Part shown: in pieces, positions 26,116-33,630 of the stretch | Numbering within the stretch: position 1 is the first letter of the stretch | Layout of the letters: every line of letters starts with the position of its first letter | Assembly: GCA_947598485.1 (NCBI GenBank) | Contig: CANQFJ010000013.1 | Span: forward strand, 1 to 43,178 | DNA length: 43,178 nucleotides | Direction: 5' to 3' | From: an uncultured Bacilli bacterium | GTDB taxonomy: Bacteria; Bacillota_I; Bacilli_A; RF39; UBA660 | The notes under the pieces: model-generated | What the model saw: the letters and a program-made list of their open reading frames with translations, nothing else | Database searches by the model: none | What the model was told of the DNA's origin: nothing | Position numbers and translations under genes: made by a program

Positions 26116-27132
26116 CTATATTTCTTTACTTCTTAATTGGCCACATGCTGCGGAAATCTTATCGCCAAATTTATGTCTTACTGTAACATCTACACCACTT
26201 TTTTTTAGAGTATTATAAAAAAGATCTATTTGGGTTTGTTTGCTAGCTTTAAATTCAATATTTTTAGTTTCATTATATGGAATTAAATTAACATAAACAT
26301 TATAATTTTTGATAAGTTTAGCTAAAGTTAAAGCGTCATCTTGGGTATCATTTATTTTATCAAGCATAATATATTCAATTGTTACTCTTCTTTTCGTCTT
26401 TTCTTGATAATACTTTAAAGCCGCAAAGACTTCTTTTAAACTATATGCATTAGCAATATTCATAATTTGTTTTCTTTTTTCATCAGTTGGAGCATGTAAA
26501 CTTAAAGCTAAATTTATTTGCAAGCCTAAATCAGCAAAAGCCTTAATCTTAGGCACTAAGCCACAGGTTGATACAGTTATGTGTCTTGCACCAATAGCTA
26601 AAACTTTAGGATCATTAATTAAATTAATAAATTTAATAACATTATCATAATTATCAAAAGGTTCACCAATTCCCATGATAACAACACTATCTATCTTTTG
26701 GTTAATATAATTGCCAATTGCTATTACCTGTTGAAGCATTTCATAAGTTTCTAAATCTCTTACCTTTTTAAGCCTTCCACTTTCGCAAAATTTACATCCC
26801 ATATTACATCCAACTTGTGATGAAATACAAACGCTTAGCCCATAATTATGGTACATTAAAACGCTTTCAATCTTTTGACCATCTTTTAAAGAAAATAAAA
26901 ACTTTTTGACATCCTTATCTTCCTCGACTTTGGCAATTTCAATAAAGCTAGTATCAAAAGTATTTTTTAAAAACTCGACTGTTTCTTTTTTTACATTGGT
27001 AAACTTTGCAAAATCATACTCTTTTTTTTCATAAAGCCAATTAAAAATTTGACTTGCTAAAAACTTTTTATATCCTTTTTGAACCAAAAAGCTTTCTAGT
27101 TCTATTTTTGTAAAATTAAAGATATTTTCCAT
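26116..27132 (-). CDS. rlmN: 23S rRNA/tRNA adenine-C2 methyltransferase RlmN
   Basis: A 338-residue radical-SAM enzyme methylating A2503 of 23S rRNA. The cluster motif CNMGCKFC gives Cys109, Cys113 and Cys116. The SAM-binding GIGEPFDN and the C-terminal catalytic cysteine in SAACGQL are present. The ATG overlaps the pgsA-like stop (TAATG). Confidence 0.97.
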   Translation of the reverse strand: MENIFNFTKIELESFLVQKGYKKFLASQIFNWLYEKKEYDFAKFTNVKKETVEFLKNTFDTSFIEIAKVEEDKDVKKFLFSLKDGQKIESVLMYHNYGLSVCISSQVGCNMGCKFCESGRLKKVRDLETYEMLQQVIAIGNYINQKIDSVVIMGIGEPFDNYDNVIKFINLINDPKVLAIGARHITVSTCGLVPKIKAFADLGLQINLALSLHAPTDEKRKQIMNIANAYSLKEVFAALKYYQEKTKRRVTIEYIMLDKINDTQDDALTLAKLIKNYNVYVNLIPYNETKNIEFKASKQTQIDLFYNTLKKSGVDVTVRHKFGDKISAACGQLRSKEI

Positions 27133-27875
27133 TATCTGTTTCCTTTTAAATATTTTCTAATGTCTTTAAGCCCTGCACTATCTTTATATTTTTCATAAAA
27201 TTCATTATTAAGCCAAAAAGTATAAAAGTTATATAGTTCATTTTTTAAACAAGTTTTAGGTTTAAAACGAATATTAATTTCTTCAGGAATTAATTTAAAC
27301 GTTGTAGGTATGTCTTCTTTTTTTATCGCTAAATAGGAAATAATAGTAAGTATTTCAAATAAATAAAGAGGTGCGAAAATCATAGCATATAAATTTATTT
27401 GATTTAAAGATTTAACTTGGTCAATAAAGGTAGGGTTTAAAATAGTTATTGATTCAATATCGCTTATTAAATATAGACTTATAACAGTTAAAGATACTAC
27501 CCAAGTTTTAGCTTTTCCAACCATAGAGCTTTTTACATTAATATTATTGTTATATTTTATGGTTTGAATTATAACAATTATTACTTCACATATAATAGGA
27601 AAGATGGCAAACTTACTAATGGCAAATAAAATAAATAAATTAGCAAGGGAAAAAAGCTTATCCGCTGCTCCATCAAACATACTGCCAAAAAAAGTTGCAA
27701 CATGCCATTTTCTTGCTAATATGCCATCAATCCAATCGGTTAAATAACAAAAAACAGACCATGCTGCTGCCGCTAAACCGCCTTCATTTAGATAAATAGG
27801 GACTAAACAAACGACCCCAATAATCCGTATTGAGGTTAAAAGATTTACGATTAAAACTGCTATTAACTTTTTCAT
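27132..27875 (-). CDS. pgsA: CDP-alcohol phosphatidyltransferase
   Basis: A membrane enzyme of about 247 residues that moves a phosphatidyl group from CDP-diacylglycerol to an alcohol. The signature DG-x2-AR-x8-G-x3-D-x3-D is complete (from DGILAR to GSMFDGAAD, about residues 47-69). Five to six hydrophobic segments follow or precede it. It is longer than typical PgsA (about 190), with a hydrophilic C-terminal 60 residues. Glycerol phosphate is the likely acceptor, but the symbol is tentative. I chose ATG 27875 (AAAGGG upstream); the TTG at 27881 only adds two residues. It lies in the fmt operon. Confidence 0.85.
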   Translation of the reverse strand: MKKLIAVLIVNLLTSIRIIGVVCLVPIYLNEGGLAAAAWSVFCYLTDWIDGILARKWHVATFFGSMFDGAADKLFSLANLFILFAISKFAIFPIICEVIIVIIQTIKYNNNINVKSSMVGKAKTWVVSLTVISLYLISDIESITILNPTFIDQVKSLNQINLYAMIFAPLYLFEILTIISYLAIKKEDIPTTFKLIPEEINIRFKPKTCLKNELYNFYTFWLNNEFYEKYKDSAGLKDIRKYLKGNR

Positions 27876-27897
27876 ACGCAAAACCCTTTGCTAAAAT

Positions 27898-28551
27898 TTA
27901 ATCAATTCGCATAAAGTTTAAAATATATTTGGTATCTAATATATTTATTTCAATGGAATTAATATAATCTCCTGCAGAAATTATAACATAATCTTCCCCA
28001 TTTTCATAGATATAACCACTATCCATTTTTTCAGGTTTTATTTCTTTGATTGATTCATAAACAAAAGTCGGATTTAGGTATTTATCATACGCAATATTAG
28101 TAAGCGTATCATAAGCAATTGCTTGTTCATTTATCACATTATAAACCATATCATCTTGAATATAATATTCGCTTATACCTGTAGCATCAGTTTTAGTGCC
28201 ACTAACATCATTTTCGGCTTTTATGCCTTCATACTCTATTATATCTTCATTTTTATAAACAACATATTTATACTCATAGTCCATTTTTATTAAATTATCC
28301 CACATATTGGCAAGATTATCGCTACTATTATTTGTATCATCTGGTATTGTTTCATTAGCTAAGTTTTGGGCATAATCATTATATTTTTTATTTTTCTTAT
28401 TATAAGGGATAACAAAATATATGAATAATACTGCTATAAATATAATCCATAAAGGAAGCAATACTAAAGCTCTTTTACGAGGATTTTCCCAAAATTTTGT
28501 TATGCTAGAGCCAGGAAAATATTTTTTTAATAGTTTAGTTAACATACTCAT
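27898..28551 (-). CDS. Unrecognised single-span membrane protein
   Basis: A 217-residue protein of no family I know. A short basic cytoplasmic part is followed by one membrane helix (about 29-48) and an outside domain of some 165 residues. That domain is rich in Tyr, Asp and Asn, with strand-like segments (YKYVVYKNEDIIEY, EYYIQDDMVYNVI, ILDTKYILNFMRID). It starts inside fmt (17-bp overlap, AAGGG just upstream) and is followed after 16-22 bp by the phospholipid synthase. A role at the envelope is plausible from position but not shown. Confidence 0.8.
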   Translation of the reverse strand: MSMLTKLLKKYFPGSSITKFWENPRKRALVLLPLWIIFIAVLFIYFVIPYNKKNKKYNDYAQNLANETIPDDTNNSSDNLANMWDNLIKMDYEYKYVVYKNEDIIEYEGIKAENDVSGTKTDATGISEYYIQDDMVYNVINEQAIAYDTLTNIAYDKYLNPTFVYESIKEIKPEKMDSGYIYENGEDYVIISAGDYINSIEINILDTKYILNFMRID

Positions 28552-29455
28552 CTTCCCTTTTAGATCCGTTTAAGTATGATACGATATCCATTTGCTTTTT
28601 TCCGTTTGGTTTAACTATTTCAAGATTAATGTATCCATCTTGGCAGCCTACTTGCATTTGTTTTTTCAAATATTTTATTTTATTTATTTCACTATCTTTA
28701 TCAGAAATAAAGCTTGCTTTAATAACCTTCATAGGTCCACTTTGCAAATTAAAGTAAACTCCTGGCCAAGGATTTAACGCTCTAATCTTATTTATTATAT
28801 GTTCCCCAGTATCGTTAAAATTTAATAATTCATCTTCTCTCTTAATCATTTTTGTATAGGTTGCTTCATCATCATTTTGTTTGATTCTATTATTGCTTCC
28901 CTCATATATCAAAGGAAGAGTTTCACTAAGAAGTTTTACCCCCAAAGAAGATAATTTATCGTGCAATGTTCCTACATTATCTTCGGAGTCAATTTGGCAT
29001 TTTTTAAAAGAGATAATGTCACCAGTATCCATATTTTCATCCATATACATGATTGTTACACCCGTTTCTTTATCACCATTAAGAAGAGCAGCTTGAATGG
29101 GAGAAGCTCCTCGATATTTAGGAAGTAAAGAGGCATGGACATTGATACATCCCAAATAGGGAATATCAATCATTTGTTTAGGAATAATTTGACCATAGGC
29201 ACAAGTAACTATTATATCAGGATTTAATTCACTAATTATTTCATATTCTTTTCTTATCTTAACAGGTTGATAAACATCAATGCCATTTTTTAAAGCTAAA
29301 TCTTTCACCGGAGAGTATTTTACTTGCTTCTCTCTTCCCGTTTCTTTATCTGGTTGAGTCACAACTAAAACAACATTAGTATTTTGAATTAAATATTCTA
29401 AAATTGGCACAGAAAAATCAGGAGTTCCCATGAATATAACTTTTAAGTCCTTCAT
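28535..29455 (-). CDS. fmt: Methionyl-tRNA formyltransferase
   Basis: A 306-residue enzyme formylating initiator Met-tRNA with 10-formyl-tetrahydrofolate. The formyl-transfer site is in NVHASLLPKYRGASP, with the loop and Asp in MDENMDTGDII. The C-terminal OB-like domain includes ALNPWPGVYF. It opens the long leftward operon. AAGGTGAT precedes the ATG. A promoter lies at 29474-29502. The usual neighbours def and priA are not here. Confidence 0.97.
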   Translation of the reverse strand: MKDLKVIFMGTPDFSVPILEYLIQNTNVVLVVTQPDKETGREKQVKYSPVKDLALKNGIDVYQPVKIRKEYEIISELNPDIIVTCAYGQIIPKQMIDIPYLGCINVHASLLPKYRGASPIQAALLNGDKETGVTIMYMDENMDTGDIISFKKCQIDSEDNVGTLHDKLSSLGVKLLSETLPLIYEGSNNRIKQNDDEATYTKMIKREDELLNFNDTGEHIINKIRALNPWPGVYFNLQSGPMKVIKASFISDKDSEINKIKYLKKQMQVGCQDGYINLEIVKPNGKKQMDIVSYLNGSKREDEYVN

Positions 29456-29473
29456 AATAGTATCACCTTTTAA

Positions 29474-29502
29474 ATTGTATCAAAATTAGACTAAAAAGTC
29501 AT
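29474..29502 (-). promoter_or_regulatory. Promoter of the fmt-rpe operon
   Basis: On the minus strand ATGACT (29502-29497), a 17-bp spacer and TACAAT (29479-29474). It lies 19 bp before the fmt start. Confidence 0.6.
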
Positions 29503-29602
29503 TATCTTAAATAAATTGTTAATTTTCCAAAAAATTTAAGTTTAAAAAAAGGAAATTGGTTATTTGCCCGGTATATATAAATATAGAAAGGAGGAAATAT
29601 AC

Positions 29603-30559
29603 ATGAAAAATAAAATCATATTATTTGAAAATCAAGAGTTAAAACTTGAGGTTAATTTAAAAGATGACACCGTATGGCTTTCTCTAGAGCAAATGAGTGA
29701 ATTATTTGATCGCGATAAGTCTGTTATTTCAAGGCATATAAAAAATGCTTTAAAGGAAGAATTAGACCCAAAAGTGGTTGTTGCAAATTTTGCAACAACC
29801 ACCAAACATGGCGCTATTGCAGGAAAAAGCCAAACTCATATGACCGAATTTTATAGTCTTGATATGATTATCAGTGTTGGATATCGAGTAAAAAGTCAAA
29901 ATGGTGTTATTTTTCGTAGATGGGCTAATAAAATTTTAAAAGACTATTTAATAAAAGGCTATGCTATTAATCAAAAAAGATTAGACTATTTAGAGAAAAC
30001 AGTAAAACTTATTGATATTGCTAATCGCGGTAACGAAAGAATAACTGGTAATGAGGCAAAAGAAATATTAAGCGTTATTAATGAATACTCTAAAGCTCTT
30101 GATTTACTTGACGATTATGATCATCGAACTTTAAAAAAAGTTAAAGGGCAAAAAAGCGAGAAAATAATAACTTACAAAGAATGTATGACTGTTATTGATA
30201 AACTACGCTTTAATAATGAAAGTAGTCTATTTGCTTTAGAAAGAGATAATAATTTTGCTTCAATTATTAGAGATATTTATCAATCTTTTGACGGGAATGA
30301 TGTTTACCCTACTATTGAAGAAAAAGCTGCTAACCTACTTTATTTAACTGTTAAAAATCATGCATTTATCGATGGCAATAAAAGAATAGCCGCGACAATA
30401 TTTATCTACTTTATGCAAACAAATGGCATTCTTTATAAAGATGGTAATCAAGTTATAGACAATAACACTTTAGCATCTATAACGCTTTTAATTGCGGAAT
30501 CAAATCCCAAAGAAAAAGAGATTATGATTGATTTAATAATGAATTTTTTAACTAAATAA
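29603..30559 (+). CDS. RhuM-Doc/Fic fusion protein
   Basis: A 318-residue two-domain protein. Residues 1-130 form the RhuM domain (WLSLEQMSELFDRDKSVISRHI looks like a DNA-binding helix pair; SLDMIISVGYRV and FRRWA are its conserved core). Residues about 190-318 are a Doc-type Fic domain with HAFIDGNKR at 253-261. Fic and Doc domains transfer AMP or phosphate to protein targets; Doc inactivates EF-Tu. No Phd-like antitoxin is adjacent. AAGGAGG 7 bases upstream fixes ATG 29603; the TTG at 29564 lies before that site. It is a single gene between two housekeeping blocks, so possibly acquired. Confidence 0.9.
   Translation: MKNKIILFENQELKLEVNLKDDTVWLSLEQMSELFDRDKSVISRHIKNALKEELDPKVVVANFATTTKHGAIAGKSQTHMTEFYSLDMIISVGYRVKSQNGVIFRRWANKILKDYLIKGYAINQKRLDYLEKTVKLIDIANRGNERITGNEAKEILSVINEYSKALDLLDDYDHRTLKKVKGQKSEKIITYKECMTVIDKLRFNNESSLFALERDNNFASIIRDIYQSFDGNDVYPTIEEKAANLLYLTVKNHAFIDGNKRIAATIFIYFMQTNGILYKDGNQVIDNNTLASITLLIAESNPKEKEIMIDLIMNFLTK
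29774..29802. repeat. Perfect 14-bp-arm inverted repeat inside the RhuM domain
   Basis: GTGGTTGTTGCAAA (29774-29787), one T, then TTTGCAACAACCAC (29789-29802): perfect arms with a single central base. It encodes the VVVANFATTT stretch. In mRNA it would form a strong hairpin early in the gene; in DNA it could be a binding site. Confidence 0.85.
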
Positions 30560-30631
30560 AAATTTTATTTTATATTATTACAACTTACTTTATTTTCGAT
30601 TTAAGTTAAATGTGATACACTTTTATTAGGA

Positions 30632-30667
30632 GTGAAATAAGATTGTTATTTTTACTCTCAATTTCAC
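30632..30667. repeat. Inverted repeat upstream of the zinc-ribbon gene
   Basis: GTGAAAT (30632-30638) and ATTTCAC (30661-30667) are 22 bp apart in the 164-bp gap between the RhuM-Doc and zinc-ribbon genes. Function unknown. No T-run follows, so it is not a plain terminator. Confidence 0.4.
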
Positions 30668-30723
30668 GATAACGATATAAAAAAAACTACGATTTGATGT
30701 ATTTTATTAGAAAGAGTGAAAAA

Positions 30724-31179
30724 ATGGGTACATATGTAAAAAAATTTTGTGGAAAATGTGGAAAAGCTATCGAAGGTTGGCACAATGATCCATTTAGTAA
30801 AGCCACAAAAATTGGGTGTCCCCTTATAAAATGTCCTCATTGCGGTTATATCAATATTGACAAATATGTAAAAGAATACACGATGCTTAGTGGATATGAT
30901 TATTTTAAAATGTATGTTCCTAATATTTGGGGATCAATTGGTATAAGCATAATATTAACTGCGATAATTATACTTATATTTAAAATTGAAAACACTACTA
31001 TCTTTTTAGCAAGCTTTACATTATTATTCATTCTTTGTTTAATATATGGAATAAACAAAGAATATAAAAATATTCAAAAAGAAATTAACCTTTCAAAAGA
31101 ACGTTTAAAAGATGAAAAATACAAAAAATTAATTGATAAAATTAACGAGAAAACTGAACATTGGTATAATGTAAAGTAA
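30724..31179 (+). CDS. Zinc-ribbon membrane protein
   Basis: A 151-residue protein. Two CxxC pairs, CGKCG (near 10) and CPHCG (near 43), make an N-terminal zinc ribbon. Two membrane helices at about 69-91 and 95-114 follow, then a charged, lysine-rich helix to the end. Both termini are probably cytoplasmic. Family and function are not recognised. ATG 30724 is chosen since the zinc ribbon starts right after it and GAGTG lies upstream; ATG 30697 would add nine residues. A lone gene, perhaps an accessory one beside RhuM-Doc. Confidence 0.75.
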   Translation: MGTYVKKFCGKCGKAIEGWHNDPFSKATKIGCPLIKCPHCGYINIDKYVKEYTMLSGYDYFKMYVPNIWGSIGISIILTAIIILIFKIENTTIFLASFTLLFILCLIYGINKEYKNIQKEINLSKERLKDEKYKKLIDKINEKTEHWYNVK

Positions 31180-31296
31180 ATCATTTGGAAGTTATCTACA
31201 ATTTAAATAATAAGTAATTATCAAATATTGAACAGGTCTAATTCTCGTCAAATATCTCTAACTAATAATAAGTTAACGATAATAACAAATTATGCA

Positions 31297-31324
31297 ATAA
31301 AAAAACTTCCTATTTTAGGGAGTT
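31297..31324 (-). terminator. Terminator of the tRNA Tyr-Gln-Lys cluster
   Basis: AACTTCC (31304-31310) and GGGAGTT (31318-31324) pair with one non-Watson-Crick position. Read leftward they are followed by seven T. The hairpin lies 10 bp after tRNA-Lys. The 155 bp between the zinc-ribbon gene and tRNA-Lys hold nothing else I can name. Confidence 0.7.
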
Positions 31325-31334
31325 ACTTTTATAA

Positions 31335-31410
31335 TGGTGTCCTGTTGGAGATTCGAACTCCAGACCCTTTGATTAAAAGTCAAATGCTCTACCTACTGAG
31401 CTAACAGGAC
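31335..31410 (-). tRNA. tRNA-Lys (anticodon TTT)
   Basis: A 76-nt cloverleaf with encoded CCA. The acceptor is GTCCTGT/ACAGGAC. The anticodon loop is CTTTTAA. The third and last gene of a leftward tRNA cluster. Confidence 0.97.
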
Positions 31411-31421
31411 AAATAAATCGA

Positions 31422-31497
31422 TGGCTGCCTCGGATGGATTCGAACCATCGAAATGTCAGAGTCAAAGTCTGATGCCTTACCACTTGGCTACGAGGCA
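31422..31497 (-). tRNA. tRNA-Gln (anticodon TTG)
   Basis: A 76-nt cloverleaf with encoded CCA. The acceptor is TGCCTCG/CGAGGCA with discriminator G. The anticodon loop CTTTGAC gives UUG. The middle gene of the cluster. Confidence 0.97.
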
Positions 31498-31503
31498 ATA
31501 AGA

Positions 31504-31587
31504 TGGTGGAAGGATATGGATTTGAACCATAGAACCCGAAGGAACAGATTTACAGTCTGCCGCGTTTGACCACTTCGCTACCCTTCC
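31504..31587 (-). tRNA. tRNA-Tyr (anticodon GTA)
   Basis: An 84-nt class II tRNA with the long variable arm. The acceptor GGAAGGG pairs with TCCTTCC (one G-T), with encoded CCA. The anticodon loop CTGTAAA gives GUA. The first gene of the cluster; only 6 bp separate it from tRNA-Gln. Confidence 0.97.
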
Positions 31588-31726
31588 AAAATTGCACTAA
31601 AAAACGTCTAAATTTCCAGTACGTTTATAATCTTATCATAAAAAGTTGATTTTGTGAACACTTTTTTTCACTTTTAACTTATTTTTACTTAATAAAGGTT
31701 AAATCATGTATTAGTCGCAAAAAGCT

Positions 31727-32929
31727 TTAATATTTAAAATATTTTATTATAAAAGATGTTCCTTTATTCTTTTTTGAAGAAACTTCAATAATCCCTCCAT
31801 CTTTTTCCACAATAACTTTAGCTAAAGACAAACCTATGCCCGTACTATCATCACTTGATGCCTTACCTTTATAAAATCTCTTAAAAATATTTTGCACATC
31901 GATATCATCCATACCCTTACCAAAATCTTTAATACTAACCTTAGTATAAATATTATTTTTTTCAATATCGACAATTATTTTTTCATCACTATTTGAATAC
32001 TCAACAGCGTTTTTTAAAATATTGGTAATTGCCTCGGTTTCCCAAAATTTATCTACAAATACAAGAGCATCAGTATCTCCTTTTAGCTTAATAGTAATAT
32101 TTTTAAGATCACATATTGCCTCTAATTTAGTTATAGCATTTTTTATTATTTGACCTATTTCAACTTTTTCTTTATTAAATACTATTGTATTAGCCTCAAA
32201 ACGAGATAATTTTAAGATAGATTGAATTAAGTTATTAATATTATTAATTTCTTTTTTTACTTGTTTTAAAAACTTAACTCTCGTTTTTTCATCTACTTCA
32301 TCCTCTAAAAGATTATCAAGAGTTATCATAATAGATGTAAGTGGAGTTTTAAGTTGATGAGATATATCTTGAATGGCATTTTTAACGCTCTTTTTATCAT
32401 TTAAAGAATTTTCAGCTTCTTCTTTAAGCATTACTGCTGTTTTATATATTTCCTCTTTTAAAATAGATAATTTATCTTCTGATAACTCATCTATATCTAA
32501 GCTATAGTTTTTCTTATTAATATTTTCCAAAGATTTAATTATTTTATTTATTTCTTTATCTTGTTTCAAATTATATTTTATAAATAGGTAAAGAATTATA
32601 ACTACTAAAATTAAAACAATAATGCTTTCTAAAACTAAAAAATAAATATAAGCTTTATCATTTTCTTTAACTAAACTATCCTCTTTTAAATCATAGCCAT
32701 ATTTTTGTAAAAGGTTATCATCACTTTCAATGATATCAATAATATCTTTTTCATCGAACTCAGGATAATCTTTTTGAATTAATAAAATAATATCGTTAAT
32801 TTTATTATTAAAGTTTTCTTTATACGAATTATATTCAATAGTTTTAATTATCAAGAAAACAAAGCTAAAGAGAAAAAATGTTAAAATCGTAATAACAAAA
32901 TAATTTTTGAAAGACTCATTATTCTTCAT
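31727..32929 (-). CDS. Sensor histidine kinase
   Basis: A 400-residue membrane sensor. Helices at about 10-29 and 96-117 flank a 65-residue acidic outside loop. The HisKA dimerisation domain has DISHQLKTPLT with the phospho-accepting His191. The ATP domain has NILKNAVEYS (N box), DFGKGM (G1) and GIGLSLA (G2). The start overlaps the response regulator stop by 11 bp. It pairs with that regulator and, from position, with the ABC exporter upstream. Stimulus unknown; such sets often answer to peptide antibiotics or envelope stress. Confidence 0.95.
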   Translation of the reverse strand: MKNNESFKNYFVITILTFFLFSFVFLIIKTIEYNSYKENFNNKINDIILLIQKDYPEFDEKDIIDIIESDDNLLQKYGYDLKEDSLVKENDKAYIYFLVLESIIVLILVVIILYLFIKYNLKQDKEINKIIKSLENINKKNYSLDIDELSEDKLSILKEEIYKTAVMLKEEAENSLNDKKSVKNAIQDISHQLKTPLTSIMITLDNLLEDEVDEKTRVKFLKQVKKEINNINNLIQSILKLSRFEANTIVFNKEKVEIGQIIKNAITKLEAICDLKNITIKLKGDTDALVFVDKFWETEAITNILKNAVEYSNSDEKIIVDIEKNNIYTKVSIKDFGKGMDDIDVQNIFKRFYKGKASSDDSTGIGLSLAKVIVEKDGGIIEVSSKKNKGTSFIIKYFKY

Positions 32930-33569
32930 CTATCCTATACCCCACACCCTTAATTGTTACGATAATATCACTGCCCAGTTTTTCCCTTATTCTTTTCAAA
33001 TATACCGTAATAGTATGATCATCGACATCATTTCCTGTAAGCTGCCATATTTTATCTAGTAACGTATCCCTAGTTACTACTTTATTAATATTTAAAAATA
33101 GTAATTCAAGGATTTTTCTTTCTAAACCTGATAAATTTATCTCTGTATCATTTTTATATACTACCATTTTATCCATATCGAAAGTTATATCTTTAGCCCT
33201 TAAAATGCGATTTTTTCTCTTACGCATAAGGATATTATTAACCCGTGCTAAAAGTTCCTTGGAAGAAAATGGTTTAGTAACATAATCTTCTGCTCCTAAA
33301 GTAAGGCCTTTAACAATACTTTCCTCATCATCAATAGCAGTTAAAAATATCGTAGGAATACTTTTAGTTTGTATTTCCTTACTATATAAATCAAAGCCAT
33401 TTCCATCAGGTAAAGATACATCCAAAATAATGGCATCATAATCATTATTTAAACTTTTAGCTCCATCTTTATAAGTACTTACAATATCAATATCGTAATT
33501 ATTCTTTTGAAAGAAATAACTTAATCCTTGTGATATTTGCTCATTATCTTCGATTAATAATAATTTCAT
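32919..33569 (-). CDS. OmpR-family response regulator
   Basis: A 216-residue regulator. The receiver domain (1-115) has Asp50 in IILDVSLPDG, the acidic pair ED at 7-8, Thr in FLTAID and Lys in VTKPF. A winged-helix DNA-binding domain (about 125-216) ends in VKGVGYRID. I chose ATG 33569 with GGTGGAG directly upstream; the longer frame from 33599 adds MGYNKKHGGD, which covers the -10 region. The 11-bp direct repeats before the ABC genes are its likely target, since OmpR-type dimers bind such repeats. Confidence 0.95.
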   Translation of the reverse strand: MKLLLIEDNEQISQGLSYFFQKNNYDIDIVSTYKDGAKSLNNDYDAIILDVSLPDGNGFDLYSKEIQTKSIPTIFLTAIDDEESIVKGLTLGAEDYVTKPFSSKELLARVNNILMRKRKNRILRAKDITFDMDKMVVYKNDTEINLSGLERKILELLFLNINKVVTRDTLLDKIWQLTGNDVDDHTITVYLKRIREKLGSDIIVTIKGVGYRIDEE

Positions 33570-33587
33570 ATCTCCACCATGCTTTTT

Positions 33588-33630
33588 ATTATACCCCACA
33601 TAGTAAAAAAAGGAAAATAAATTCCTTTTT
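33588..33630 (-). terminator. Terminator after ABC permease, with -10 of the two-component genes
   Basis: AAAAAGGAA (33607-33615) and TTCCTTTTT (33622-33630) form a 9-bp hairpin that includes the permease stop codon and is followed leftward by TTA. Just beyond it is TATAAT (33593-33588), 19 bases before the regulator's ATG. The regulator and kinase may therefore have a separate basal promoter (-35 poor: TTTCCT) or depend on read-through. Confidence 0.65.

Noticed and set aside
31597-31625. Hairpin AAACGT/ACGTTT upstream of tRNA-Tyr as an attenuator
   Set aside because: Only six pairs with a 13-base loop; too weak to call.
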